Shown piece after piece: positions 30,113-38,037 of a DNA stretch of 64,000 nt. Source of the stretch: JAJPKR01 sp050746125 (lineage in GTDB: Bacteria; Acidobacteriota; Terriglobia; Terriglobales; SCQP01); assembly GCA_050746125.1 (NCBI GenBank), contig JBOGKX010000132.1, positions 1 to 64,000 of the forward strand. The letters run 5' to 3'. A program made the position numbers and the translations under genes. The first letter of the stretch is position 1; every line of letters starts with the position of its first letter. A model generated the notes under the pieces. It saw nothing but the letters and a program-made list of their open reading frames with translations, did no database searches and was not told the DNA's origin.

Positions 30113-31239
30113 TGCCCGACGACGCCCAGTTCATGGATCGCGCCCTGGCGCTGGCGGCGCAAGGCGTGGCGCTGGCCTCGCCTAACCCCCGCGTCGGCGC
30201 GCTGGTGGCGCGCGACGGCGAGGTCGTGGCCGGCGAGTTTCACCGCTATGCGGCAATGGACCACGCCGAGGTCCTGGCGCTGCGCGCCGCCGGCCCCGCC
30301 GCCCGCGGCGCCACCCTCTATGTCACGCTCGAACCCTGCTGCCACCGTGGCCGCACCGGCCCGTGCGTGGACGCCATCATCGCCGCCGGCATCCGCCGCG
30401 TCGTGGCCGCCATGGAAGACCCCAACCCACGCGTGCACGGCCAGGGCTTCGCCGCCCTCCGCCAGGCGGGCATCGCGGTCGAAGCCGGCTGCCGCGAGGC
30501 GGAGGCGCGCTATCTCAATCTCGGCTTCGTCAAATGGATCACCACCGGCCGCCCCTATGTGACCCTCAAGGCCGGCATGACCCTCGACGGCAAGATCGCC
30601 GCGCCCCCCTCCCGCAACTCCGAGGGCATCCGCACCCATGAATGGATCACCTCGGAGGAGGCGCGCTGGCACGTGCAGCAGCTCCGCCACGAACACGATG
30701 CCGTCTTGATCGGCGTCGGCACCGCCGCCGCCGACAATCCGTTGCTCACCGACCGCACCGGGCTGCCGCGCCGCCGCCCGCTGCTGCGCGTGGTGCTCGA
30801 TTCGCAGCTGCGCCTGCCGCTCGATTCCCGCCTCGTGCAGACCGTGCGCGACGATTTGGTCATCTTCTGTTCGCTGGCCGAGGAGGGCCGCGCCGCCGCC
30901 CTGCGGCGCGCCGGCGTGCGCATCGAGCAGATCCCGACTCGGGACGGCCGCCCCGACATCGACCTCGTGCTCACCCGCCTCGGCGAATGGGAGATCACCT
31001 CCGTCATCGCCGAAGGCGGCAGCCTGGCCAACTGGATCTTGCTCAGCAGCCACGCCGTGGACCGCGTCTTTCTCTATTACGCGCCCAAGATTCTCGCCGG
31101 CCCGGGCGCGATTCCGCTGGTCGGCGGCGCCGGCTTCACCTCGGTGCGCGAGGCCATCACCCTCCGCGACGTGCGCCTGCATCGCTTCGGGCCCGACTTC
31201 GCCGTCGAGGGCTTCCTGGCCGCCTCGCCCGTAAAATAA
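30109..31239 (+). CDS. ribD: Bifunctional riboflavin biosynthesis deaminase/reductase RibD
   Basis: A 376-residue fusion acting on the second and third steps of riboflavin synthesis. The N-terminal cytidine-deaminase-like domain has the zinc site DHAEVLAL and EPCCHRGRTGPC. The C-terminal reductase domain has TLKAGMTLDGKIA, RHEHDAVLIGVGTAAADNPLL and IAEGGSLANW. It overlaps ftsY by four bases and is followed seven bases later by riboflavin synthase. No FMN riboswitch is possible in front of it because the genes overlap. Confidence 0.95.
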   Translation: MMPDDAQFMDRALALAAQGVALASPNPRVGALVARDGEVVAGEFHRYAAMDHAEVLALRAAGPAARGATLYVTLEPCCHRGRTGPCVDAIIAAGIRRVVAAMEDPNPRVHGQGFAALRQAGIAVEAGCREAEARYLNLGFVKWITTGRPYVTLKAGMTLDGKIAAPPSRNSEGIRTHEWITSEEARWHVQQLRHEHDAVLIGVGTAAADNPLLTDRTGLPRRRPLLRVVLDSQLRLPLDSRLVQTVRDDLVIFCSLAEEGRAAALRRAGVRIEQIPTRDGRPDIDLVLTRLGEWEITSVIAEGGSLANWILLSSHAVDRVFLYYAPKILAGPGAIPLVGGAGFTSVREAITLRDVRLHRFGPDFAVEGFLAASPVK

Positions 31240-31246
31240 GGGACGC

Positions 31247-31948
31247 ATGTTCACCGGCATCATCGAGGCCGTCGGCTCCGTCGCCGCCTTGCGCGCCGCC
31301 CGCGCCGGCGGCCAGATACGGGTCGCCGCCCCCGCCGCTTTTCTCGACCGCCTGCGCGCCGGCGACAGCATCGCCGTCAGCGGCTGCTGCCTCACCATCA
31401 CCCAGCTCGAGCTGGGCGCCGCGCCCCGCCGCGCCGGCGCGCGCGGCTGGTTCAACGCCGATTTGTCGCCGGAAACCCTGCGCCGCACCCGTCTGGGAAG
31501 GCTGCGCCCGCGGGATCGCGTCAATCTCGAGCGTCCGCTGCGCGCTGGCGCCCTGTTCGGCGGCCATTGGGTGCAGGGCCACGTGGATGCGCTCGGCGTG
31601 GTGCGCGGCGTGACGGCCATCGGCCGCGGCAAGAACCGCTGGCTGCACGTTTTGCTGCCACCCGAGATCTTGCCCTATGTCGTCTGGAAGGGCTCGCTGG
31701 CGGTCGATGGCGTCAGCCTTACCGTCGCCGCCTTGAACGACGACGTCGCCTCCTTCGCCATCGTCCCCTTCACGCTCGCGCACACCAACTTCGCCTCCCT
31801 GCGCCGCGCCCAGGCCGTCAATCTCGAGGCCGACATCCTGGCCCGCTATTTGGAGCGCCTACTGCGCCCCAACCCGCCCCGTCCCGCCGCCGCGCATGCC
31901 GATCCCGCCGGCTGGTCCGTCCGCGACTGGCAAGCCAACGGCTTCTGA
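31247..31948 (+). CDS. ribE: Riboflavin synthase alpha subunit
   Basis: A 233-residue enzyme that converts two 6,7-dimethyl-8-ribityllumazines to riboflavin and the pyrimidine precursor. Both lumazine-binding barrels are visible: MFTGIIEAVGSV starts the first and LFGGHWVQGHVDALG opens the second, with AVDGVSLTVA and the ending PFTLAHTNF of the second repeat. A C-terminal tail of about 30 residues (RPAAAHADPAGWSVRDW) is longer than usual. Other riboflavin genes (ribBA, ribH) are not in the window. Confidence 0.95.
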   Translation: MFTGIIEAVGSVAALRAARAGGQIRVAAPAAFLDRLRAGDSIAVSGCCLTITQLELGAAPRRAGARGWFNADLSPETLRRTRLGRLRPRDRVNLERPLRAGALFGGHWVQGHVDALGVVRGVTAIGRGKNRWLHVLLPPEILPYVVWKGSLAVDGVSLTVAALNDDVASFAIVPFTLAHTNFASLRRAQAVNLEADILARYLERLLRPNPPRPAAAHADPAGWSVRDWQANGF

Positions 31949-31959
31949 GCGTTCCGGCC

Positions 31960-31988
31960 TTGACGCCGCAGCGCCAACGAGGTATAAA
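31960..31988 (+). promoter_or_regulatory. Strong sigma70 promoter for the 32.0-kb RNA
   Basis: TTGACG (31960-31965) and TATAAA (31983-31988) are separated by exactly 17 bases, the best consensus promoter in the window. Transcription should begin near 31995, at the base of the first hairpin, with no open reading frame until 32185. Confidence 0.7.
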
Positions 31989-31994
31989 GGAAAC

Positions 31995-32140
31995 GAGTTG
32001 CGGAATGCGACTCCGTGGATGATTTAGTTCTCCCCGCTCGTCAACCAGCGCCGGGGCTCGCTACTTGCCACCACGTAAAAAATGGTCTAAAGGCGGACAG
32101 GATTGAGTCACGACCCACCCGCCGCGCGGCGGGTTTTTTG
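31995..32140 (+). ncRNA. Structured RNA of about 145 nt: small RNA or terminating leader
   Basis: A promoter on one side and an intrinsic terminator on the other define a transcript of about 145 nt without a plausible reading frame. Helices that can be read directly: GAGTTGC/GCGACTC (31995-32001 with 32007-32013, loop GGAAT); CGTGG/CCACG (32014-32018 with 32071-32075) enclosing CCCCG/CGGGG (32032-32036 with 32052-32056); then the terminator stem. GGCGG at 32092-32096 could instead pair with CCGCC (32119-32123) in the terminator arm, which would be an antiterminator. I do not recognise it as 6S, SRP RNA, tmRNA or a known riboswitch. It lies 45 bases before an unknown gene leading to NfeD and slipin. 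Confidence 0.55.
32118..32140 (+). terminator. Intrinsic terminator
   Basis: The 16-base palindrome from 32118 to 32133 (CCCGCC, loop GCGC, GGCGGG) is followed directly by TTTTTTGTTTT. It is the clearest Rho-independent terminator in the window. Confidence 0.85.
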
Positions 32141-32184
32141 TTTTCGGGCTCCCTGTTCGCGCGTTTGCGAATAGTGGAGCCCTC

Positions 32185-32664
32185 ATGCACGCGTCAACCC
32201 CAGACCCAATCGCCGCCGCCCTGGCTTTCGAAAACGTATGGTTCGAGCCGGCGGCTCTGCGCATTTCCTCCAGCCTCGATCTGCGCTGTCTGGGTCTGGC
32301 CGTCGCCCCCGAGCAGTTGGAATCGACGCTCGCCACCCTGGCCCGCGCGCGCGTGCCCATCGAGCCGCGCCTCTACCCCCGCGCCGCCATTACCCGTATC
32401 CTGGCCGATGGCCGCGCCGAGCAGATCCCCGCCATTGAGGTCGAATTTGTCGCCCGGCTGGAGGCGATTCCCGCCATCCTCGCCAGCCTGCGCGCCGCCC
32501 AGCTCCTGCCGCTCGGCCAGGATCGAGCGGTGCTGGTGCGCAGCTTGGCCACCCAGCGCCGCGAGGGGGGCCAAATCTTCCCTGCCGGCCCGCCCGCGCC
32601 GTATTTGCATTTCATCCGCTGGCGCGAGGCGCCGGGCACGGCGCCGGATAAGTCCGTAGATTGA
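32185..32664 (+). CDS. Hypothetical protein
   Basis: A 159-residue protein I do not recognise. GGAG stands six bases before the ATG. It has no signal peptide or membrane helix. The middle is rich in hydrophobic alpha/beta segments (LRCLGLAVAPEQLESTLATLA, split over residues 33-53; FVARLEAIPAILASLRAAQLL), and the end has PYLHFIRWREAPG. It begins 45 bases after the intrinsic terminator at 32118-32140, so read-through could regulate it. The next gene, NfeD, is 50 bases downstream on the same strand. Confidence 0.7.
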   Translation: MHASTPDPIAAALAFENVWFEPAALRISSSLDLRCLGLAVAPEQLESTLATLARARVPIEPRLYPRAAITRILADGRAEQIPAIEVEFVARLEAIPAILASLRAAQLLPLGQDRAVLVRSLATQRREGGQIFPAGPPAPYLHFIRWREAPGTAPDKSVD

Positions 32665-32714
32665 TACAATCAGGCTGACTCTCGGCTGTCCCTTCCCGGG
32701 GCCGGCCGCCCCGC

Positions 32715-34064
32715 ATGGGCTTGCTTCCACTACTCCGTTTTGGCGCCGGGCCGGCGCGCCTGATGCCGCCGATTTTGCTGGCCTGCGCCTTGGCCCTGCA
32801 CGCCGCGGCGCCCGCGCCGCGAGTGGTGGTCGTGAATCTCGACGGAATCGTCGAACCGATCACCGCCGAATACGTCACCCGCGGCATCGCCTACGCCAAC
32901 GCGCAGGGTGCCGCCGCGGTCATCTTGGAACTGAGCACGCCGGGCGGCCTCGACAGCTCGATGCGGGCCATCATCCAGGCGATTCTCGCCTCCCGCGTGC
33001 CGGTGATCGGCTACGTCTCGCCCAGCGGCGCGCGCAGCGCCTCGGCCGGTTTCTACATCCTGGTGAGCTGCGACGTGGCGGCCATGGCGCCTGGCACCAA
33101 CACCGGCGCCGCCCACCCGGTGGTGCTGGGCGGCGCGCAGCCGAATCAGATCGAGGCCACCAAGATTCAAAACGACGCCGCCGCGTACATACGCTCCTTG
33201 GCTACGCGCCGCCATCGCGACGTCGCCATCGCCGAATCCGCCGTCTTGCAGAGCAAGAGCTTCACGGAAAACGAAGCCCTCTCCGATCACCTGATCGACC
33301 TGATCGCCGATTCACCACGGCAGTTGCTGGATAAGCTGAGCGGCCAGCCGATTCAGCGCCTTGGCGGCGCGGTGGATCGCGTGAACTTCTCCGGCGCGCG
33401 CCTGGTGGCCTTCCCGATGAGCCTGCGCGAACGGGTGCTGGACATGAACCCCGATTTGGCCTTCGCCTGTCTGGCCATCGGCGCGCTGCTGATCTATCTC
33501 GAGTTCACGCATCCGGGCGTGATCGTGCCCGGAGTGGCGGGGGTGATCCTGCTCGCCTTGGGGATGTTCGCGCTCTCGCTGCTGCCCTTGAATTGGGCCG
33601 GCGCCGGCTTGCTGATTTTGGCCTTCGTGATGTTCATCCTCGAGGCCAAGTTCCCTTCCCATGGCGTTCTCGCCGCCGGCGGCATCGTTTCCATGGTCCT
33701 GGGGGCCGTGCTATTAGTGGATACCTCGGTTCCCGGCTTGCGCATTCACATGACCATCGCCCTCGCCGTTGCCCTGCCCTTGGCCGCCATCACCGTGTTC
33801 TTGATGCGGCTGGTGCTGCGCGCCCACGCTCATAAGATCGTCACCGGCGAGCAGGGCTTGATCGGCGCGGAGGCGGTGGCGCGCTCGGCGCTCGCTCCCG
33901 AGGGCCGCGTCTGGGTGCATGGCGAGCTCTGGCGCGCTCGCGCCAGCGCCGCCGTACCGGCCGGCGCTGGGGTGCGGATTCGCGCCGTCCACGGCTTGGT
34001 GCTCGAGGTCGAGCCGCTCGCGCAGCCGTCGAGCCTGGACCCGACCGCCACGCGCCTGCCCTAA
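32715..34064 (+). CDS. NfeD-family membrane serine protease (ClpP-class)
   Basis: A 449-residue long-form NfeD protein. After a signal segment (PILLACALALHAAAPAP) comes a ClpP/SppA-like domain (residues about 35-240) with GIAYANAQGAAAVILELSTPGG and the nucleophile region SGARSASAGFYI; four to five transmembrane helices follow (FACLAIGALLIYLEF, AGVILLALGMFALSLL), and a C-terminal OB-fold NfeD domain (GLIGAEAVARSALAPEGRVW). Archaeal homologues cleave the stomatin partner's C-terminus. The next gene is a slipin, the classic pairing, so the two likely act together in membrane-domain quality control. Confidence 0.9.
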   Translation: MGLLPLLRFGAGPARLMPPILLACALALHAAAPAPRVVVVNLDGIVEPITAEYVTRGIAYANAQGAAAVILELSTPGGLDSSMRAIIQAILASRVPVIGYVSPSGARSASAGFYILVSCDVAAMAPGTNTGAAHPVVLGGAQPNQIEATKIQNDAAAYIRSLATRRHRDVAIAESAVLQSKSFTENEALSDHLIDLIADSPRQLLDKLSGQPIQRLGGAVDRVNFSGARLVAFPMSLRERVLDMNPDLAFACLAIGALLIYLEFTHPGVIVPGVAGVILLALGMFALSLLPLNWAGAGLLILAFVMFILEAKFPSHGVLAAGGIVSMVLGAVLLVDTSVPGLRIHMTIALAVALPLAAITVFLMRLVLRAHAHKIVTGEQGLIGAEAVARSALAPEGRVWVHGELWRARASAAVPAGAGVRIRAVHGLVLEVEPLAQPSSLDPTATRLP

Positions 34065-34113
34065 GGCGCGCCGAGAGTAGTATGGTGCAGTAACGCAATA
34101 CGGAGGCGCCCGC

Positions 34114-34878
34114 ATGGCTACATTCATCATCGTCGTCATCATCGTGATCTTCATCCTCTCCGCCATCAAGGTGGTGGCGGAATACGACCGCCTGGTGGTC
34201 TTCCGCCTGGGCCGCCTCCTGCCCCATCCCAAGGGCCCGGGCCTGGTCTTGATCTTCCCCGTCATCGACAGCGTCAATCGCATCACCCTGCGCGAATCCG
34301 CGCTGGACGTGCCACCGCAAGACATCATTACCCGCGACAACGTGACCGCCACCGTCGTCGCCGTCGTCTATCACCGCGTGATCGATCCGCAAAAGGCCGT
34401 GGTCGAGGTGCAGAACTATCGCTTCGCCGCCTCGCAGTTCGCGCAAACCACGCTGCGCTCGGTCTTGGGCGAAGTCGAGCTCGACGATTTGCTGTCCCAG
34501 CGCGACAAAATCAACCTTCGCTTGCAGGAAATCCTCGACCAGCACACCGACCCGTGGGGTGTGAAAGTGACCAAGGTCGAGATCAAAGCCGTGGACCTGC
34601 CCGAGGGCATGCGCCGCGCCATGGCGCGGCAAGCCGAAGCGGAACGCGAAAAGCGCGCCAAGATCATTCACGCCGAGGGCGAATACGCCGCTTCGGAGCG
34701 CCTGGCGGAGGCCAGCGCCATCATGGCGCGCGAACCGATGTCCCTGCAGTTGCGCTACCTGCAAACCTTGACCGAGATCGGCGTGGAGAAGAACACCACC
34801 ATCGTGTTCCCGCTTCCCTTGGAGATTTTCGAGGCCCTGATGGAATCCCGGCGGGCGAAAGCCGCCGCGACGCGCTAG
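34114..34878 (+). CDS. Slipin (stomatin-like SPFH protein)
   Basis: A 254-residue SPFH/band-7 protein anchored by one N-terminal hydrophobic segment (TFIIVVIIVIFILSAIKV). The SPFH domain (residues about 25-180) contains DRLVVFRLGRLL, GPGLVLIFPVID and VDLPEGMRRAMARQAEAEREKRA, leading into a coiled coil and a conserved tail TTIVFPLPLEIFEAL. It is 50 bases after the NfeD gene and has a CGGAGGCG site before its ATG. Slipins form oligomeric membrane scaffolds; the NfeD protease is the usual partner. Confidence 0.93.
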   Translation: MATFIIVVIIVIFILSAIKVVAEYDRLVVFRLGRLLPHPKGPGLVLIFPVIDSVNRITLRESALDVPPQDIITRDNVTATVVAVVYHRVIDPQKAVVEVQNYRFAASQFAQTTLRSVLGEVELDDLLSQRDKINLRLQEILDQHTDPWGVKVTKVEIKAVDLPEGMRRAMARQAEAEREKRAKIIHAEGEYAASERLAEASAIMAREPMSLQLRYLQTLTEIGVEKNTTIVFPLPLEIFEALMESRRAKAAATR

Positions 34879-34891
34879 GAGGCGCGCCACC

Positions 34892-35002
34892 ACGTCGCTC
34901 GCGCCGCTGGCGGCGCCGGTAGCGGCACCGTGGCGGCATTGGTTCGAAGACCCATTGGCGGGGCTTTTGCTCGCCGCCGCGATCCTCTATTCTCAAGGCT
35001 AA
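34892..35002 (+). CDS. Possible 36-residue membrane microprotein with ACG start (tentative)
   Basis: Nine bases after a perfect GGAGG (34878-34882), an open frame starting with ACG runs 36 codons to TAA at 35000-35002, four bases before the SPOR gene. It reads as a membrane-type peptide (APWRHWFEDPLAGLL then LAAAILYSQG). No ATG, GTG or TTG start is in frame near the site, so it would need the rare ACG start or a base difference; it may also be chance. Confidence 0.25.
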   Translation, partial: TSLAPLAAPVAAPWRHWFEDPLAGLLLAAAILYSQG

Positions 35003-35005
35003 GCA

Positions 35006-35749
35006 ATGCCCCGTTATCTTGACCGCGCCAACGACCCGGACCGCGGCGTCCCCTCCGATTCCGAGTATCAATTGGAGTTGGGCGCCGGCAGCTTGATCGG
35101 CCTCTTATGTATCGTGGCCGTGCTCTGCGGATTGTTTTTTGCCTTCGGTTACACCTTGGGCAAGCACGCCGTGCCGGCCTCGTTCTCGCTCGGCGCCACG
35201 CCCGCCAATACCCCTCTCAACGGCTCCCAAGCGACGGTGCCCAAGCCTAACCCCAGCACCTTGGCCCCTACGCCGCCGGCGGCGCAAGGTGGCGCACAGC
35301 CGCCCAATCCCGCCGACCTGAGTGCTGCCGAGCGCAATCAGACTCCGGCCACCCTGCAACCGCCCGCCGCTGGCACCGCCGGCAGTGCGGCGGCGCCAAC
35401 CGCCGCCGGCGCCAGTGCCCCGCCCGCGAACCACGCGCAGGCGGCGGCCGCGCCTCCCACCGCCGCCCTTACGAACAGCCCGCCCAAGGCCGCGCCGGGA
35501 CCGCCGCCGGTGACCGTCGGGGGCAATTACGCGGTGCAGGTTTTTGCCGGCAACAATTCCGCCGACGCCATGAATCTCGCCGCCGCCCTCAAGGCTCGCC
35601 AATATCCGGTTTACGTCGTGCGCCCGCGGCCTAACTCCTCCGACCAGCTGTATCGCGTCCAGGTCGGACCCTATGCCACCCAGCAAGAGGCGGATGAGAT
35701 GCGCGCCCGCCTCGCCGCGGACGGCTATAACGTCATCATCAAGCACTAG
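35006..35749 (+). CDS. SPOR-domain membrane protein
   Basis: A 247-residue bitopic protein. A short cytoplasmic segment (DRGVPSDSEYQLELG) precedes one transmembrane helix (SLIGLLCIVAVLCGLFFAFGY), a 100-residue proline/alanine-rich periplasmic linker, and a C-terminal SPOR domain (GNYAVQVFAGNNSADAMNLA and YRVQVGPYATQQEADEMRARL). SPOR domains bind glycan strands stripped of stem peptides, so a septal or cell-wall role is likely. An AAGG site precedes the ATG. It follows slipin by 127 bases. Confidence 0.9.
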   Translation: MPRYLDRANDPDRGVPSDSEYQLELGAGSLIGLLCIVAVLCGLFFAFGYTLGKHAVPASFSLGATPANTPLNGSQATVPKPNPSTLAPTPPAAQGGAQPPNPADLSAAERNQTPATLQPPAAGTAGSAAAPTAAGASAPPANHAQAAAAPPTAALTNSPPKAAPGPPPVTVGGNYAVQVFAGNNSADAMNLAAALKARQYPVYVVRPRPNSSDQLYRVQVGPYATQQEADEMRARLAADGYNVIIKH

Positions 35750-35767
35750 CGCCGGCGCTTCGCGGGC

Positions 35768-36157
35768 TTATTCCCAGCGCTCCAAGCGCGCCGAGGCCGC
35801 CGGCGCTTCCCCCAGGACTCGCATCAGCGCTCCCGTGGCCGCGCCCCACAGCAGCGGATCGGCGCCGGCGAGGTGCTGGGGCGCCGTCGTCCTGGCCAGC
35901 AAACTCACCAGCCGCAGTTGCGAGAAGGCCACGCCGGAGCGCACGCCCCAATGCTCGCGCGGCACCAGCCGCGCGTACGCCGCCGCCAGCAGCGCGGCGC
36001 AGGCGCAGGCGCCCGCCCGCTGCCACGCCTCACGCCCGCCGCTCGCCCGCCCCCCTCTCGCCCGCCCCAACACTGCATGCAAAAGCTCCAGCCCGCACCA
36101 GGCCAGAATTCCCAGCGAGGCGTTGCAAATCCATTCCGGCTGGCGCGTCGCGGCCAT
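35768..36157 (-). CDS. Hypothetical protein
   Basis: A 129-residue reading frame between the SPOR gene and queD, convergent with the former and divergent from the latter. It has a moderately hydrophobic N-terminus (NASLGILAWCGLELLHAVLG), an arginine/glycine-rich middle and a hydrophobic stretch (CACAALLAAAYARL). I recognise no family. Overlapping frames on the opposite strand are arginine/proline-rich shadows, which makes this strand the more credible one, but it could be non-coding. Confidence 0.45.
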   Translation of the reverse strand: MAATRQPEWICNASLGILAWCGLELLHAVLGRARGGRASGGREAWQRAGACACAALLAAAYARLVPREHWGVRSGVAFSQLRLVSLLARTTAPQHLAGADPLLWGAATGALMRVLGEAPAASARLERWE

Positions 36158-36217
36158 GGCTCCTGCTTGGATTCACGCCGCCATGCGCGAGTTGGCGGCG
36201 GGGCGCGCCGCCCGACC

Positions 36218-36223
36218 TATAAT
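36218..36223 (+). promoter_or_regulatory. -10 element for leaderless queD
   Basis: A perfect TATAAT ends seven bases before the queD GTG, so the transcript would begin at or within a base of the start codon. A TTGGCG at 36192-36197 is a poor -35 (20-base spacing). No ribosome-binding site fits between. Confidence 0.6.
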
Positions 36224-36230
36224 TTAAGCT

Positions 36231-36602
36231 GTGTTCGAGATCACCGTGGAAGAGACGTTCGCGGCGGGCCATGCCTTGCGCGGCTATCGCGGCAAGTGCG
36301 AAAACCCGCACGGCCACAATTACCGCGTGCGCGTCCACTTGCGCGGCGAAGCCCTCGACGGCATCGGCCTGCTCTACGATTTTCGCGACCTGAAACAAAG
36401 CTTGCGCGTCCTGGTCGAACGCTTCGATCACCAGTTTCTCAATGATCTCGAGGACTTCCGCCAGGACAACCCCTCGGCGGAAAACATCGCCAAGCGCTTT
36501 TACGATGGCCTAAAGCCCAGCTTGGCGGCCACCCCCGCGGTGCGCCTGGCCGCCGTCACGATCTACGAGACCGATACCACCGCCGCCACCTACTCCGAGT
36601 AG
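36231..36602 (+). CDS. queD: 6-carboxytetrahydropterin synthase QueD
   Basis: A 123-residue enzyme converting dihydroneopterin triphosphate to 6-carboxytetrahydropterin, the second step toward preQ0. Zinc ligands are the histidine in FAAGHALRGY and the pair in CENPHGHNYRV; the catalytic cysteine is in GKCENPHGH, and LERFDHQFLNDL-like LVERFDHQFLND gives the third conserved block. The start is a GTG only seven bases after a TATAAT box, suggesting leaderless translation. queE follows 14 bases later. Confidence 0.95.
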   Translation: MFEITVEETFAAGHALRGYRGKCENPHGHNYRVRVHLRGEALDGIGLLYDFRDLKQSLRVLVERFDHQFLNDLEDFRQDNPSAENIAKRFYDGLKPSLAATPAVRLAAVTIYETDTTAATYSE

Positions 36603-36616
36603 GCAGCCCGAGCCGC

Positions 36617-37300
36617 ATGCCGCTGCAAATCACCGAAATCTTCCAATCGTTGCAAGGCGAGAGCACGCACGCCGGCTGTCCCTGCGTATTCGTGCGCCTT
36701 ACCGGCTGTAATTTGCGCTGTGTCTGGTGCGACACCGAATACGCCTTTTACGGCGGACGGCGCATGCAGCGCGCCGAGGTGCTGGCCGCCATCACCGCCT
36801 TCCCTACTCCCTTGGTGGAGATTACCGGCGGCGAGCCGATGTTGCAGGCCGCCGAGGTGACCGCCCTTTGCCAAGAGCTGATCGCCGCCGGCCGCGGCGT
36901 GCTGATCGAGACCAGCGGCGAGCGCGATTTGGCCGGCTTGCCCCCGGCGGTGATGAAAATCGTGGACGTGAAATGCCCCGGCAGCGGCGAGGGCGGCAGC
37001 TTTCGCCTGGCCAATCTGGATCTGCTTGGCCCACGCGACGAAGTCAAGTTCGTAGTCGCCAGCCGCGAAGATTATGAATTCGCCCGCGCCTTTATCCGCG
37101 ATCACGATCTGCCGCGTCGTACGCCGCATCTCCACCTTTCGCCCGCCTTTCGCAAAGACGCCGCCGGCCTGCGCGGCGCCGACCAATGCTTGCTCGATCC
37201 GCGCCAGTTGGCGGAGTGGATCCTGGCCGACGCGCTGCCGGCCCGCCTGAGCTTCCAAATTCACAAGTTCATCTGGGACCCGGCCCTGCATGGCGTCTGA
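36617..37300 (+). CDS. queE: 7-carboxy-7-deazaguanine synthase QueE (radical SAM)
   Basis: A 227-residue radical-SAM enzyme that contracts the pterin ring to 7-carboxy-7-deazaguanine. The cluster motif is CNLRCVWCDTEYAF (CX3CX2C) preceded by LQGESTHAGCPCVFVRLTG; the SAM-binding EITGGEPMLQ follows. The C-terminus ends in QIHKFIWDP, as in the family. It overlaps queC by 11 bases, indicating tight coupling within queD-queE-queC. Confidence 0.95.
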   Translation: MPLQITEIFQSLQGESTHAGCPCVFVRLTGCNLRCVWCDTEYAFYGGRRMQRAEVLAAITAFPTPLVEITGGEPMLQAAEVTALCQELIAAGRGVLIETSGERDLAGLPPAVMKIVDVKCPGSGEGGSFRLANLDLLGPRDEVKFVVASREDYEFARAFIRDHDLPRRTPHLHLSPAFRKDAAGLRGADQCLLDPRQLAEWILADALPARLSFQIHKFIWDPALHGV

Positions 37301-37994
37301 GCGTCCCGCCGACGCCTCGCGCTCCGCCGTCGTGCTGCTCAGCGGCGGCATGGATAGCTGTGTCTGCGCCGCCCTGGCGTGCCGCGACTACCCCGACCCG
37401 GCCTTTCTGCACGTGGATTACGGCCAGCGCACCGAAGCCCGCGAGCGCCGCGCCTTCGAGGAGATCGCCCGCCATTTCGGCGTCCGCCGCACGCTCACCC
37501 TTGCCTGCCCCGGCTTGGCCGCCATCGGCGGCTCCGCGCTTACCGACGCCGCCATCGCCGTCCCCGAAGCCGAGAGCGGCGCCCCAGTCGCCGGCGGCGA
37601 GATCCCTGTCACTTACGTCCCGTTCCGCAACGCCCACTTTCTGGCCCTGGCCGTCTCCTGGGCCGAAGTGCTCGGCGCCGGCGACATTCTGATCGGCGCG
37701 GTCGAGCCCGACAGCTCCGGCTATCCCGATTGCCGGCCCCGCTATTACGAGGCCTTCAATCAACTGCTGAGGGTGGGCACGCGCGCCCCGGGGCTGCGCA
37801 TACTCACCCCGCTGATTCACCTCGGCAAGGCCCGCATCGTGCGGCTCGGCCTTGAACTAGGCGCGCCCTTTCATTTATCGTGGTCTTGTTATCAAAGCTC
37901 GGACCAGGCTTGCGGGCGTTGTGACAGTTGCCGGCTGCGCTTGCGCGCCTTCGCCGAAGCCGGGCATCCCGATCCGATCCCCTATCGCGGCTGA
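37290..37994 (+). CDS. queC: 7-cyano-7-deazaguanine synthase QueC
   Basis: A 234-residue ATP-dependent ligase converting 7-carboxy-7-deazaguanine to preQ0. The PP-loop is VVLLSGGMDSCVCAAL; YGQRTEARERRAFEEIA and VPFRNAHFLALAVSWAE follow; the C-terminal zinc site is CYQSSDQACGRCDSCRLR. With queD and queE it completes preQ0 synthesis from GTP cyclohydrolase product; folE and the later genes queF, tgt and queA are not in the window. Codon usage and the 11-base overlap indicate a single operon. Confidence 0.95.
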   Translation: MASERPADASRSAVVLLSGGMDSCVCAALACRDYPDPAFLHVDYGQRTEARERRAFEEIARHFGVRRTLTLACPGLAAIGGSALTDAAIAVPEAESGAPVAGGEIPVTYVPFRNAHFLALAVSWAEVLGAGDILIGAVEPDSSGYPDCRPRYYEAFNQLLRVGTRAPGLRILTPLIHLGKARIVRLGLELGAPFHLSWSCYQSSDQACGRCDSCRLRLRAFAEAGHPDPIPYRG

Positions 37995-38002
37995 GCCGCG
38001 GA

Positions 38003-38022
38003 GCCCGGGCTAGCGCCCGGGC
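38003..38022 (+). repeat. Perfect inverted repeat between queC and the TPR gene
   Basis: GCCCGGGC at 38003-38010 and again at 38015-38022 form an eight-base-pair hairpin with a four-base loop. No T-run follows, and the TPR gene's AAGGAG lies right after, so it may shield a 3' end or modulate translation. Confidence 0.5.
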
Positions 38023-38037
38023 GCAAAGGAGTGTGCC

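Noticed and set aside
31995..32140. 6S RNA, SRP RNA, tmRNA or an FMN riboswitch
   Set aside because: The typical closing stem of 6S, the SRP GGAAG loop arrangement and the FMN aptamer motifs are not visible; the RNA stays unassigned.
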